In this document: positions 1 to 10,657 of the stretch, in pieces | How positions within the stretch are numbered: position 1 is the stretch's first letter | Layout: the number at the start of each line of letters is the position of its first letter | Assembly: GCA_024679535.1 (NCBI GenBank) | Contig: JAIBDF010000002.1 | Location: forward strand, 41,053 to 105,052 | Direction: 5' to 3' | Length of the DNA stretch: 64,000 bases | Origin: Chromatiales bacterium | GTDB lineage: Bacteria; Pseudomonadota; Gammaproteobacteria; Steroidobacterales; Woeseiaceae | The notes under the pieces: model-generated | Database searches by the model: none | The model's input: the letters and a program-made list of their open reading frames with translations, nothing else | What the model was told of the DNA's origin: nothing | Position numbers and translations under genes: made by a program

Positions 1-1769
1 CGCCACTAGCGGATGCACTCAATGTGTCATACGGCCGCAGGCTCTCGAGCTACCCGCTGATCTCCATTGGCTTGCTCTGGCTGCGCTGGCTGGTACGAGA
101 TCTTCGTGCAACCGAGGTTTCGCAATTGCTTAGGTCGCCACTGATCGTAGCAGGTCCGGGCAGCGGTCGCGCACGGCTGGAATTGCGGCTGCGAAGGTTG
201 CCGGACCGCCACTGGTCGCCATCGATGATCACGTCGGCACTTCAGGGAAAAGACGAGTCGCCCGATGCGTCGGAGTGGCTGCAACGCGTTGCGGCCATCA
301 CCAAGAATCGGAGGGACCTGACTGGCGCGGCTTCGCCTGCGCACTGGGCTGTGACTGTTGATGAAGTCCTTAAAGCCGCAGGGTGGCCCGGCAAACAGCG
401 GCTCAGAAGTGCTGAGTTTCAGGCCGTAAATCGCTGGCGCGATCTCCTGAATGACCTGGCGCGCATGGACCTCGTTAGTGCGCGGATGTCTCTCGAGACT
501 GCGCTGAATCAACTTGAGAGCATGGCCGCCGATGCGGTGTTTCAACCCGAATCCGAGCACGCGCGCGTGCATCTGATGGGACCGCTGGAGGCGTCCGGAC
601 TTGAGTTCGATGCGCTGTGGCTGACTGGCGTTACCGCGGCGCAGTGGCCGCCGGCAGGCAATCCTTCAGCGCTCGTGTCCAGGCGCTTGCAGGAACAACA
701 TGGTATGCCGGATGCAACGCCTGATGACACGGTTGCGTATGCCCGGCGCTTACTCGGGTCTCTTTGTGCGGCGGCTCCGGTGATGGTTTGCAGCTATCCG
801 CTGACCGAAGATGACGCAGAACAGACGCCGAGCGACCTCTTGCCGGCGTCGAAACTCGCCGCCGCTGACGCGTTTCCTGCCCCAGGTTTGTTTGCCGCAA
901 GTATGGCCGGAACCGCAAGTCTTGTAGACCTTGCAGACAGGGTGCCACCGATTGGGCCTGACGAGCCGCTGTCGGGCGGAGCCGGCACGATTCAGAATCA
1001 ACTGACCGATCCCATAGCGGCGTTTCTTGGCGGACGGCTCGGGGTACGCGCTCTCGACGAACAAACTGATGGTCTGCCGGCATTACTGCGCGGCAACCTG
1101 ATACACGACGCACTCTATCAACTGTATATCGAAAAACCCTCGCGTGATGACATCCAAAGATGGACGGATTGCGAACATCGTATTGCCGGCGCAATCGACT
1201 TTGCATTCGGTCGTCATGAGAGGCATGCGGACCGGGTGTTACTCGCGCTTCTGGCTATGGAGCGCCGCCGAGTTGCCGGACTGTTGCACGACTTCATCGC
1301 TATCGATATTGCACGAGACGCTTTTATCGTCGACAGCGTCGAGCGCAGTGTTGAGTTTGCGGAAGCAGGGGTGAGGTTGAAGCTGCGTGTCGACCGTATC
1401 GATCGCCTTCCCGATGATGGAATAGCGATCCTTGACTACAAGACGGGCGCCGAAAAGAAATTCCTAACGGCCAAGGGCGAGCCGAAGGAAATCCAACTGG
1501 TCGCCTATGCTTGTGCGGTCGATGAACCGGTGGCGGCGCTGGCGCTCGTCAATGTGGATTCACGGACGATGGGATTCAACGGTGCGGGAACAGGATACAC
1601 AAATCCGGAATTATGGCCTGAACAGCTGGTGGGCTGGTCGAACCTCGTGCGCAGTGCCTGCATTGAGCTGACCGCCGGTGATGTGCGCATGAATATGTCG
1701 ATGACCATGGCGGATGCGAGGCCTCTCAACCTGCTGACGCGGTTCACGGAGTTGCGCAGTGACATCTGA
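1..1769 (+). CDS. AddB-like / PD-(D/E)XK nuclease family DNA repair protein (5' truncated by window edge)
   Basis: Frame is open through window start; C-terminal RecB-type nuclease motif 'IAILDYKTGAEKKF...KEIQLVAYA'; overlaps the downstream UvrD-type helicase. Confidence 0.8.
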   Translation, partial: PLADALNVSYGRRLSSYPLISIGLLWLRWLVRDLRATEVSQLLRSPLIVAGPGSGRARLELRLRRLPDRHWSPSMITSALQGKDESPDASEWLQRVAAITKNRRDLTGAASPAHWAVTVDEVLKAAGWPGKQRLRSAEFQAVNRWRDLLNDLARMDLVSARMSLETALNQLESMAADAVFQPESEHARVHLMGPLEASGLEFDALWLTGVTAAQWPPAGNPSALVSRRLQEQHGMPDATPDDTVAYARRLLGSLCAAAPVMVCSYPLTEDDAEQTPSDLLPASKLAAADAFPAPGLFAASMAGTASLVDLADRVPPIGPDEPLSGGAGTIQNQLTDPIAAFLGGRLGVRALDEQTDGLPALLRGNLIHDALYQLYIEKPSRDDIQRWTDCEHRIAGAIDFAFGRHERHADRVLLALLAMERRRVAGLLHDFIAIDIARDAFIVDSVERSVEFAEAGVRLKLRVDRIDRLPDDGIAILDYKTGAEKKFLTAKGEPKEIQLVAYACAVDEPVAALALVNVDSRTMGFNGAGTGYTNPELWPEQLVGWSNLVRSACIELTAGDVRMNMSMTMADARPLNLLTRFTELRSDI

Positions 1770-4700
1770 ACAGCAACTGCTGGACGACGATTTCAAGGCG
1801 CGCCATGAGGCCCTGGATGAAACGCGTTCGTTTATCGTCCAGGCGCCGGCGGGGTCCGGTAAGACCGAGCTTCTCATCCAGCGATATTTACGGCTGTTGG
1901 CCGTGGTGGATGCGCCGGAAGAGATTATTGCGATTACATTCACACGCAAGGCGGCGGCGGAAATGCAGCATCGGGTGCTCACGGCACTGCGCCGCTCGGT
2001 GCGCGGTGAGCAGCCCGAGCAGGAGCACCTGCGCCGAACGGCGAAACTGGCCGCTGCCGCATTGCAGCGTGATGCGCAAAACGGCTGGCACCTGCTTGCC
2101 AATCCGCGACGCATGCGAATCCAGACACTGGACTCTCTGAACGCCGCCATAGCCCGTTCGCGACCAATCAGTGCGCCTGCCAGTGCAAGCGGCGTCCGAA
2201 TTGTCGTCGATGCCGAAATGCTTGCTCTGCATCGTGCCGCTGCCATGGCGACGCTGGACTATGTGGCGATGACGGGCGCGGTGCACGATGTTGCAGCAGA
2301 AGTACTCGGCCACCTGGACAACAACACCGGCATTTACGTCGACTATCTGGCACGCATGCTGGGCACGAGGGATCAGTGGCTACCCTTTACGGGAAGTGGC
2401 TCGTTATCGCCGCAAGAAGCTGCTGGACTGCGGCAGAGGCTCGAGGGCAACCTCGAAATGGCTGTGGCAGAACACCTGTCGCTGACGGCTGCATCGTTTC
2501 CATCCACAGTACGCCACGAGCTCGCGGGGCTGCTTGACTACGCAGGCAGTAACCTGCAGGAACAAGGCAACACAGAACACCCAATTTGCGCGTTGGCCGG
2601 TATAAGCGATCTTCCCGCAGGCGAGGCCGCCGCTGCCAGGCAGTGGCGGGGCGTTGCCGAGATGTTGTTGACCTTGTCAGGCACGTTCCGGAAACAGGTG
2701 GATAAACGCCAGGGATTTCCTCCTGAAAACAAAGCACAAAAGGACGCGCTCAAGGAACTCCTGGCAGAGCTCGCGTCATGCACCGAGCTGGCCGAACTTC
2801 TGCACAACGTGCGGGCACTGCCGCCGGTTCAATACACTGACGACCAGTGGGCGGTACTGCTTGCGCTATTCCGCCTGCTGCCGCTGGCCAGTGGGGAATT
2901 GCGACGGCTTTTTGCAGAGCAGGGAGTTGCCGACCATATTGATATCGCGATTACGGCAGACGACGCGCTCGGCACAGCCGAGAATCCGGGTGATATAGCA
3001 CTGCTGCTGGATTACCAGGTTCGCCACCTGCTCGTGGACGAAATGCAGGATACGTCAAGTGCGCAGTACCGCATGCTCGAGTCCCTTACGGGCGGATGGG
3101 AACCTGATGACGGCAGAACACTTTATTGCGTCGGTGATCCGATGCAATCGATCTATCGTTTCCGCAACGCTGAAGTGGGTCAGTTCCTTTTGGCCAGGAA
3201 GCATGGTATCGGTAACATAGCGTTGGAACCGTTGATACTGCGCAGGAATTTTCGTTCCGGCGAACAACTCGTCGACTGGTTCAATTCCGTATTCCCGGCA
3301 GTCCTAGCGGCACAGGACGACCCGGGCAGCGGTTCGGTGCGCTATTCAGAGGCTATTGCGGTTCCGCAGTTGAGCGGTATCGGGAAATGTATGGTCCACC
3401 CCGTCTTCGGCAGCGACAAGCAGACCGAAGCACAGATTGGCTGCCGGGTAATCGCAGACACACTCAGGGAACATCCTGACGACGATGTGGCGGTCCTGGT
3501 ACGTGGTCGTAATCAGTTGCCGCAGCTGCTTGCTGCATTGAGACAGGACGGCATTGACTACCAGGCCATTGAGATCGACCGGCTGACGGATCTCCCTGAG
3601 ATCATAGAGGTCATGGCGCTAACACGCGCTGCTGCGCATACGGGGGACCGTATCGCCTGGCTCGGCCTGTTGCGTGCTCCCTGGATAGGGCTGGACTGGA
3701 CGGACCTGCATACACTGGTGAGTGGAGCGCCGCAGGCAAGCATCGTTGAGTTACTGCAAGACGAGGCCCGCTTGGCGACGTTATCGCCGGCAGGGCGTGA
3801 TGCTGTGCTAAGGGCCATGCCCGTGCTCGCCAAACTTGTCGCACCACGACTCTTAACTTCACTGCGCGATCTTGTGGAGGATTGCTGGCTATTGCTGGGT
3901 GGCCCGGCATTGCTCACCGATCAGTATGCCGTCGAGAACGTTTATCGATATTTTGATGTGCTCGCAAAGCACGAGCAGCATGGATCGCTGCAGGATGTCG
4001 CCGCACTTGAGTCATTACTCGACCTGGAGCGTGTCTCCACGAATGGCAGCGCGCGTGTGCAGATCATGACTATGCACAAGGCCAAGGGTCTCGAATTTGA
4101 GCACGTATTACTCTACGGGCTCGGGAGACTCCCGGGGCAAAGCGGCCGGAGCGTGCTCTCGTGGTTTGATATTCCCAATGAACATGGAGACGAGCGAAAA
4201 ATCATCAGTCCGGTCGGACCACGAGTAGAGGTTGAGAAGGATCCGGTACATCGATTTATCGAAATGACGGATGGCGCCAAGGATAAACACGAACAAGCGC
4301 GCCTGTTGTATGTGGCATGCACGCGTGCGCGCAAGTCCCTGCATCTTCTGGGTAACACGCTGGCCACAGAAGATGGGTACAAGCCACCGGCGAAAAGCAG
4401 TCTGTTGCGTATGTTGTGGCCAGCCGTCGAAGAAAAATTTGCCCGCGCCTTCGATAGCGCAGACATCGCCATGGCGGATAACGACGATGGTTTATGGCGT
4501 GTTCCTCGGCTGCGACGATTCGCACGCCCCTGGGAGGCGCCCGCAGTGCCGCCTCTGCCTGGACCGCAATCACCTGCAGCCGACACGGATGCCGCCGATG
4601 AAGAGGTAGAGTTCTACTGGGTAGGGGCGGAGGCGCGTATCGCAGGAACGGTAGTCCACCGCTGGCTGCAGGTGCTCGCCGAGGGGCGAACTGACGTGGA

Positions 4701-5133
4701 CCCTGCCGACAGTGACGGTCAACAGCAGGTGACGCGGCGCTGGCTGCGGGAAATGGGTATCGGCGACGAGCTTCAGGTCGGCATTGAGGCGCGGGTGGCA
4801 GCGGCACTGGACGGCGTCAGAAAGGATGCAAAAGGACGCTGGATCCTGGCCGGGGAAGGACGGGCAGAGTTCGCGCTAACGGGATTATTCGAAGGTGCCA
4901 TCGAATCTGTGGTCCTCGACAGGGTGCGCATCGATGAGGATGAGAATCACTGGATTATCGACTACAAGACCAGTACCCACGAAGGTGGCAACCTGCAGGG
5001 CTTTCTCAAAGCCGAAGTAGAACGTTACACACCTCAGATGGAGAAGTACGCGGCTTTATACGCGGCCTATTCCGGGCAGCGCCCGCGCTGCGCATTGTAT
5101 TTCCCACTGCTGCAGGAATTTGTCGAAGTCTAA
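1759..5133 (+). CDS. AddA-like UvrD/REP helicase-nuclease (exodeoxyribonuclease V beta-like)
   Basis: Walker A 'QAPAGSGKTELLIQRYLRLL', 'LLVDEMQDTSSAQ', 'GDPMQSIYRFRNA', C-terminal nuclease 'WIIDYKTSTHEGG'. Confidence 0.9.
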   Translation: MTSEQQLLDDDFKARHEALDETRSFIVQAPAGSGKTELLIQRYLRLLAVVDAPEEIIAITFTRKAAAEMQHRVLTALRRSVRGEQPEQEHLRRTAKLAAAALQRDAQNGWHLLANPRRMRIQTLDSLNAAIARSRPISAPASASGVRIVVDAEMLALHRAAAMATLDYVAMTGAVHDVAAEVLGHLDNNTGIYVDYLARMLGTRDQWLPFTGSGSLSPQEAAGLRQRLEGNLEMAVAEHLSLTAASFPSTVRHELAGLLDYAGSNLQEQGNTEHPICALAGISDLPAGEAAAARQWRGVAEMLLTLSGTFRKQVDKRQGFPPENKAQKDALKELLAELASCTELAELLHNVRALPPVQYTDDQWAVLLALFRLLPLASGELRRLFAEQGVADHIDIAITADDALGTAENPGDIALLLDYQVRHLLVDEMQDTSSAQYRMLESLTGGWEPDDGRTLYCVGDPMQSIYRFRNAEVGQFLLARKHGIGNIALEPLILRRNFRSGEQLVDWFNSVFPAVLAAQDDPGSGSVRYSEAIAVPQLSGIGKCMVHPVFGSDKQTEAQIGCRVIADTLREHPDDDVAVLVRGRNQLPQLLAALRQDGIDYQAIEIDRLTDLPEIIEVMALTRAAAHTGDRIAWLGLLRAPWIGLDWTDLHTLVSGAPQASIVELLQDEARLATLSPAGRDAVLRAMPVLAKLVAPRLLTSLRDLVEDCWLLLGGPALLTDQYAVENVYRYFDVLAKHEQHGSLQDVAALESLLDLERVSTNGSARVQIMTMHKAKGLEFEHVLLYGLGRLPGQSGRSVLSWFDIPNEHGDERKIISPVGPRVEVEKDPVHRFIEMTDGAKDKHEQARLLYVACTRARKSLHLLGNTLATEDGYKPPAKSSLLRMLWPAVEEKFARAFDSADIAMADNDDGLWRVPRLRRFARPWEAPAVPPLPGPQSPAADTDAADEEVEFYWVGAEARIAGTVVHRWLQVLAEGRTDVDPADSDGQQQVTRRWLREMGIGDELQVGIEARVAAALDGVRKDAKGRWILAGEGRAEFALTGLFEGAIESVVLDRVRIDEDENHWIIDYKTSTHEGGNLQGFLKAEVERYTPQMEKYAALYAAYSGQRPRCALYFPLLQEFVEV

Positions 5134-5867
5134 TATTGCCCTTCCAGGCTCAATTCCTGCTGCCCGCGATCGTTCGTTGGAAGATAGCGCATTTGGTTCC
5201 TGAGACTATCCGGGGCATCGGGCTTCGCTACGACCTGACCGCGAAAAGCGTAAGTCTTATCCGGATTCAATTTCAGGCTGCCGGCAACGTCCACTACGCC
5301 GTCCGTATCCTCAACGCTCGCAACGATGCCGTTGTTCTGGGTATAGAACTCGGCCCGATATCCTCCCAGCGACATATTACCGATAAGCGGGACCAGGAGA
5401 TTCGCTATGTCGACCGTGCCGTCCATGGCGGAGGCACGACCGGCCGCCAGTTCCAGCCTTTCGAATTGCAGGCTGGCGGTACCTCGAAGTCCCACAATGT
5501 TGGATGCTTCTTCAAACATTTGCAGAGGTACCGAAGCAGAGAGATTACTGAGAGCAAGCGTTCCCCCCAGGCTTAACGTCACCTCGCTTGCGAAAAAGCC
5601 TGAGACGGGCGTTCCGCTAATGTCGTAACGTGCTTTGCCTGTGAACAGTGCAAGCGGACGCATATGCCAGGTCAACTCGCGGAGGTACACACCGTTGGTC
5701 GCAAATTCGCGAGCGCCGCCATTCCAGACGGTGCCGTAAATTCCGCTGATCTGCACAAAGGGTGGAGACATCCATTTGTAAGCAATGCGGGCGGGAAAGG
5801 TTATGACCAACGCAACCACCATCGTCAGAACTGTGAGCAACAGGAGCCCGCGGTTGCGCATGATCAA
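5130..5867 (-). CDS. gspN: Type II secretion system protein N
   Basis: Last gene of gspGHIJKLMN order; N-terminal TM; GspN-like sequence. Confidence 0.8.
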   Translation of the reverse strand: MIMRNRGLLLLTVLTMVVALVITFPARIAYKWMSPPFVQISGIYGTVWNGGAREFATNGVYLRELTWHMRPLALFTGKARYDISGTPVSGFFASEVTLSLGGTLALSNLSASVPLQMFEEASNIVGLRGTASLQFERLELAAGRASAMDGTVDIANLLVPLIGNMSLGGYRAEFYTQNNGIVASVEDTDGVVDVAGSLKLNPDKTYAFRGQVVAKPDAPDSLRNQMRYLPTNDRGQQELSLEGQY

Positions 5868-6355
5868 AGACTGCGCTCCAGCGTCAGCGACGCGTTTATG
5901 CGCCCATCACCGACCGCGTCGCCATGGGACAGGCTGCCGGACTGGACGAACATCGCATGATTATCGCTCAGGTCGCCTAACCAGAGCATCAGATCGTCAA
6001 ACGCCACTTCTTCGAACTCAACGCGGATGCCGTTGCTGGTCGTTGGTTGACTGCGACGGCGGAACTGCTCCAGACCCCGGCTTCGCAGCGTCTGCGAAAC
6101 GACGATGATTGGCGCCTGCTGAGCGGAGCTTCCGCCCGCAGATGTGTTCAGGCCTCCCGAGGCCACCAGTGCCTGCAACGGCCGCAATTCAGCCAGTGAA
6201 CGTTCCCAGGTCGCCACGCGGGTCGCTACCTGGCTATGATTCCGGTCAAGCGGGGCCCAAAGCACGTAGTAGATCAGCGCAACACTCACAAAAATGACGC
6301 CGATCAGGACGAAAACCTGCTCCCGTGCTTCCAGATTGTCGTACCAGTTCCTCAT
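5864..6355 (-). CDS. gspM: Type II secretion system protein M
   Basis: N-terminal 'W..L..REQVFVLIGVIFVSVALIYYVLWAPL'; position after gspL. Confidence 0.85.
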   Translation of the reverse strand: MRNWYDNLEAREQVFVLIGVIFVSVALIYYVLWAPLDRNHSQVATRVATWERSLAELRPLQALVASGGLNTSAGGSSAQQAPIIVVSQTLRSRGLEQFRRRSQPTTSNGIRVEFEEVAFDDLMLWLGDLSDNHAMFVQSGSLSHGDAVGDGRINASLTLERSL

Positions 6356-7614
6356 GAGCCTGCCTCCCGAATCTGGATACGACTGTTGATGCGGTCGGCC
6401 ACTTTGTCCGTTGACTGGATCGAGGCTACGAAGCGACCGGATGCGTTGAGTGCTTTTTGAATGTTGCCGACTGTTTCAACATCAGGCGAGATGACCCTGA
6501 TGTCCACCACGCCGGCGCGGTAGCTGACGGCTTCTAGTTGCGCTTCCGAATATTGCTGCATCGCTGTCGCCAGTTCGCGAATTGATGGCAGAAAAACCTG
6601 TGGTGCCGTCGCCGTACCCATGGACCGTTTCATTGAGTTAACGATGGCCATCGGGTCAACGATATCGGTCGAGGCGTTCGGATTAAATTGTTGGTACTCC
6701 TGCGTGAATTGCGCACGTAACGCCGCTTCCTCCTGCGTGAGTCGATAATAATCGACGCCCTTGCCGGCGAAACCAACAATGATCAGCGTCAGCAGCAGGA
6801 TGGCGGCTTTACTCCAGGGGCGCAGCCAGGACTGGTAGTCTGTTTTCGGTCCGTAACGTCCCTGCAGCAGGTTGACGCCCTGACCGCTGGCAACGGTAAC
6901 GGCAAGGCGGGGCAGCGCCCCATCGGCCAGAAGGTTGATATCGACGCTATGCAATTCGTGACGCAGCGCAATCCAATCGTGCGACAAGCGCTCTTCATCC
7001 GCGGCATTGCAATACACGATGAGGTGTCCGGATTGTTCGGGCGGTGCATCGTCATCTGTCCGGTCGGCCAATTTTCCCGCGGCGACGAGTGCGTCGCTGG
7101 GGTTCGCGCCCTGCATCACAAACTCGGTGTCCTCACCATCATTAAAAAAGACACAGTCGTCGTCGACAAGTACGCTCATTGTTCCGGGTATGCGCGCCAG
7201 TCCGTAATTCTCCGGGATAATCTTCCATGGATTAATGTCGACTTCCTCGAATCGCGCCAGCCATGCGTCGAGCTGCGCGCGGGATACCGCGGCAACCGGC
7301 CGAATTCCCGAATCACGTTTGTCTCCCGCCGCAAACTGCATGGTCTCGATGTCGGCTGCGACCTGTTCCTCCAGGGCATACGGGATGGCTGCGTTGAGTT
7401 TGGATCCGCCACGCGCCGGCAAATTCACCGTCGTTGTGAGCGCTTCGGTAGACGGAATCAGCGCGATTACCGGTCGACCCTGCACCAGCGCTGCCGCATC
7501 TGCCAATGCGCCACGAAAGGGCTGGCTGCGACATGTGCCACTATCATCGGCAACGATCCACTCAACCATTGGATCGTTTTCTTTTCCTAGTCGAATGACG
7601 ACAAAATCTGTCAT
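6352..7614 (-). CDS. gspL: Type II secretion system protein L
   Basis: Actin-like N-terminal domain plus central TM, operon position. Confidence 0.88.
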   Translation of the reverse strand: MTDFVVIRLGKENDPMVEWIVADDSGTCRSQPFRGALADAAALVQGRPVIALIPSTEALTTTVNLPARGGSKLNAAIPYALEEQVAADIETMQFAAGDKRDSGIRPVAAVSRAQLDAWLARFEEVDINPWKIIPENYGLARIPGTMSVLVDDDCVFFNDGEDTEFVMQGANPSDALVAAGKLADRTDDDAPPEQSGHLIVYCNAADEERLSHDWIALRHELHSVDINLLADGALPRLAVTVASGQGVNLLQGRYGPKTDYQSWLRPWSKAAILLLTLIIVGFAGKGVDYYRLTQEEAALRAQFTQEYQQFNPNASTDIVDPMAIVNSMKRSMGTATAPQVFLPSIRELATAMQQYSEAQLEAVSYRAGVVDIRVISPDVETVGNIQKALNASGRFVASIQSTDKVADRINSRIQIREAGS

Positions 7615-7615
7615 G

Positions 7616-8548
7616 TCAGATGGTTCCCAGGCTGCGGAGGATGGGTGTTACTTCACCGGATCCGGAGACCCGCTGAAACACTGTAAATAGACTAACGCGA
7701 ACGGTATCAATCTGTACGATCGCCTTCAATTGAAAAAACTCGGATGTCTCACTAAAACCTGCTTGAGCGAGGTCGGGAGCCACCAGCGGCGCAAAAGTAC
7801 CACTTATGTCCGCAAATCCTCCACCTTCGCGCACATCGATGAGTCCCTCGGCGGTCGACAGGTCAATGTTGGGACCAAGCGACTGCAGGACCTGGAGGCT
7901 CGCGGTATTGACGTTAATCGCAGTCTGACCGGGTAATGCCGTGACGTGCGGCAGCAGAATCTCGAAACTGATGCGGTCCATGCCGTTGACTGCGGCCAGT
8001 TCCGTGATATTGGAGATGGGACGATCGGCCGTGCGATAGGCGGGTACGAATCCAGTATACATAGGGTCTTCAGCGCCGTTCGGAATGGTCTCTTCCTGGT
8101 CCGGATCAAGCCAGTCCGCGGTCGCATCCGCGACGGCCGGGTCAAGCCCCAGCGCTGCGAGCAGGCGTTGAAACTGCTCAAAGTAGGCCTGGTTGACCTG
8201 GCCGTCAGCGTCGATCAGGTTATTGACGTTAAAGCGTCCCTGCAGGTCCTCGAGCTTGCCGTAGATCTGTCCCTGGACGTTTTCGGAATCGATTGGCAGC
8301 GCGGGAATGTCGGTTGCCCAGACCTCATCGAGGTGATCGGTTTGCGTCTGCAATGCATCATCGCGCAGTATCGTCCTTACCCAGCCCTCAGAGCCGACCG
8401 CGACCTGGATCGCCTGATCCCGATGCAACATGACCATGGTGCGCCGCACATCCAATGCATTGTCCCACGCGAGCCCCGCTGCAACCGATCCTGCAAGTGT
8501 GGTCAACAGGAGGGCGGTAATCAGTGCCACGCCGCGTATGCGTATCAT
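7616..8548 (-). CDS. gspK: Type II secretion system minor pseudopilin K
   Basis: N-terminal 'RGVALITALLLTTLAGSVAAGLAW', internal 'GRFNVNNL', T2SSK fold features. Confidence 0.9.
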   Translation of the reverse strand: MIRIRGVALITALLLTTLAGSVAAGLAWDNALDVRRTMVMLHRDQAIQVAVGSEGWVRTILRDDALQTQTDHLDEVWATDIPALPIDSENVQGQIYGKLEDLQGRFNVNNLIDADGQVNQAYFEQFQRLLAALGLDPAVADATADWLDPDQEETIPNGAEDPMYTGFVPAYRTADRPISNITELAAVNGMDRISFEILLPHVTALPGQTAINVNTASLQVLQSLGPNIDLSTAEGLIDVREGGGFADISGTFAPLVAPDLAQAGFSETSEFFQLKAIVQIDTVRVSLFTVFQRVSGSGEVTPILRSLGTI

Positions 8549-9159
8549 GGGGCAACCTCGACGATACGGATCAATTCGCCTTCATCGGGCAGCACCAGGG
8601 AAATAGCGACCGCGCGCGGCAACGTCACCGTGTTCAACGTCGTCTGGAGGCTGATCGGGGGCCACTGATCGGTCCACTCACCGTCCACCTGCAGGAAGCG
8701 GAACGTCAGACTCTCGACATCCGTCATCATCACCGTTGTGACGGGGACGTTATTCACCGTGCGGTCGAGCACGTTCCAGTGATAACGCATGAGTTCGTCG
8801 TCCTCAATGCGATAAGCGGTTCGTTGTTGAGTACTGCGTGGAACGCCAGCTGAATTTGGCCAGCCACTGTGCGTTAGTTGCAAGGCGAAATCCGAGGAAA
8901 AGTTGGATACCATCGCGGGCTCGTACTGGCCGAGATCTGCGCGCACCGATCGTGGCGCGGCCTGGAGTAATTCCGACGACAAATAGCTCATCGTCCTTTG
9001 GATGCTCTGCAGCCGATCCATACGTTTGGTTAGCAGGTCCGAGTTGCTTAGAGTTTGCGAAAGCGCGCCGTAGGCCAGCGCCGTCAGGATGCCGAAAATG
9101 GCAAGCGCGACCATCACCTCAATGAGCGTGAAGCCTCTTTTTAGTTGTCGGGACATCAT
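8545..9159 (-). CDS. gspJ: Type II secretion system minor pseudopilin J
   Basis: Prepilin motif 'KRGFTLIEVMVALAIFGIL'. Confidence 0.9.
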   Translation of the reverse strand: MMSRQLKRGFTLIEVMVALAIFGILTALAYGALSQTLSNSDLLTKRMDRLQSIQRTMSYLSSELLQAAPRSVRADLGQYEPAMVSNFSSDFALQLTHSGWPNSAGVPRSTQQRTAYRIEDDELMRYHWNVLDRTVNNVPVTTVMMTDVESLTFRFLQVDGEWTDQWPPISLQTTLNTVTLPRAVAISLVLPDEGELIRIVEVAP

Positions 9160-9548
9160 CTGTAAATCCCGTTACGGCGGCCGATCTCGATCGGCTCGCC
9201 AATAAATCCGGTCACTGTCAGTATGACGTATTCCGCACCGTAGTGAGACACGGAGACATCGATGCGCCGGAAGTTTTCGATTCCGGTTTCGGATACGACA
9301 GCACGCCATTCCCACTCAGTATTACCAAACTCGATTTCACCGCTGGTCGCGCTTACTTCGGGTATCGCGTTGGCCAGACGCATTTCTGTAATTTTATTCT
9401 GGGCAATCCAGCTTGCGAAGGTGCGCTCCCGCAGGGTGTTCGCGGCATCGATCATCTGGTTCATACTGGCGGTGAGAGCGGTGAGCGAGAACGCAACGAT
9501 GATGAGCGCCACCATGACCTCCAGCAGCGTAAAGCCTCTAGATCTCAT
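9156..9548 (-). CDS. gspI: Type II secretion system minor pseudopilin I
   Basis: Start trimmed to 'MRSRGFTLLEVMVALIIVAFSLTAL'; operon position. Confidence 0.88.
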   Translation of the reverse strand: MRSRGFTLLEVMVALIIVAFSLTALTASMNQMIDAANTLRERTFASWIAQNKITEMRLANAIPEVSATSGEIEFGNTEWEWRAVVSETGIENFRRIDVSVSHYGAEYVILTVTGFIGEPIEIGRRNGIYR

Positions 9549-10101
9549 CGTCTTCCCCGAATTTGAGCTCACCGAGAATATCGCCGCGCATGATGATTTC
9601 TTTCCGTGTTTGCGGTCGAAGCAGACGAAGTTCGAAGGCGGTGCCCTCGCCACTGGCGAAAATGAAGAGGTGTGGCACGAATACTTGGGTGGTCGCGGTC
9701 ATGCTGGTGCTGTCGGGGTCCTCGAATTCTTGCGGATCACTGTTGAGCTGGATGCGTTTGTCATCAATATAAAGCTCAAATTCGATGCCTTCAGGCAGGT
9801 CGCGCAATCGATAGAGCTGGTCATCGGGCACGTCCATCCACTGCCGCGTCAGCGGATCGAATTCAACGAAACGATAGGCTGAGGTCATAATTTCTAGGCC
9901 GAACTCCCGTCCCTGCATCATCGCCTCGTCCTGAACCGTCTCCATCAGGGCGGTGATGCGAATCCGCTCTGTCAGTATTTCTTCATCGTCTGCGATTAGA
10001 CCCGTCGACAAGACGACGATAGCGAGAACGGTCCCCACAATAATAATGACGACGAGGATCTCGATCAGAGTGAAGCCGCGGGATTGTGGCTGACGGAGCA
10101 T
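9538..10101 (-). CDS. gspH: Type II secretion system minor pseudopilin H
   Basis: 'MLRQPQSRGFTLIEILVVIIIVGTVLA'; between gspG and gspI. Confidence 0.88.
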   Translation of the reverse strand: MLRQPQSRGFTLIEILVVIIIVGTVLAIVVLSTGLIADDEEILTERIRITALMETVQDEAMMQGREFGLEIMTSAYRFVEFDPLTRQWMDVPDDQLYRLRDLPEGIEFELYIDDKRIQLNSDPQEFEDPDSTSMTATTQVFVPHLFIFASGEGTAFELRLLRPQTRKEIIMRGDILGELKFGEDDEI

Positions 10102-10123
10102 CAGGATCTCGTCCTGCGGCCGA

Positions 10124-10558
10124 CTAGTCGTCGTCCCAGTTACCCAGGTCTGCGTTCAGCTTCTCGCCACCGGGTTGCCCGTCTGCACCAAGCGTATAGA
10201 TGTCAATTTCCTTATGGTTCCCGGGATTCAGGTACTCGTAGGGGTTGCCCCATGGATCTTTGGGCATGCTATCCAGGTACCCGCCCGGCTTCCAGTTCTT
10301 GACCATCGGGTCATTCGGTTTGGTAACCAGCGCCTCGATACCTTGTTCAGTCGATGGGTACTGAAAGTTATCGAGACGATAGAACTTCATTGCGTTTTCA
10401 ATCCCGGCGATGTCGGCCTTCGCTTTGGTGACCTGGGCGACGTCAACATTGCCGATAACATTGGGCGCGACAATAGCGGCAAGGATGCCAATGATGATGA
10501 CAACCACCATGATTTCGATAAGCGTAAAACCGGCCTGGCGTAGCTGCTGCACTGGCAT
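10124..10558 (-). CDS. gspG: Type II secretion system major pseudopilin G
   Basis: 'MPVQQLRQAGFTLIEIMVVVIIIGILAAIVAPNVIGN', 'DPWGNPYEYLNPG' C-terminal motif; start trimmed. Confidence 0.95.
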   Translation of the reverse strand: MPVQQLRQAGFTLIEIMVVVIIIGILAAIVAPNVIGNVDVAQVTKAKADIAGIENAMKFYRLDNFQYPSTEQGIEALVTKPNDPMVKNWKPGGYLDSMPKDPWGNPYEYLNPGNHKEIDIYTLGADGQPGGEKLNADLGNWDDD

Positions 10559-10657
10559 ATTCTGATGTTCCTTCACAAGCGATGCTCCACGCGGTCCGCA
10601 AACCAGGCGGATCCGCTGAATTGACACTGAATTAGCGTAAACGTCAGTATACCAAAC

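Noticed and set aside
9262-9882. 206-aa plus-strand ORF across gspI/gspH
   Set aside because: Antisense to clear pseudopilin genes.
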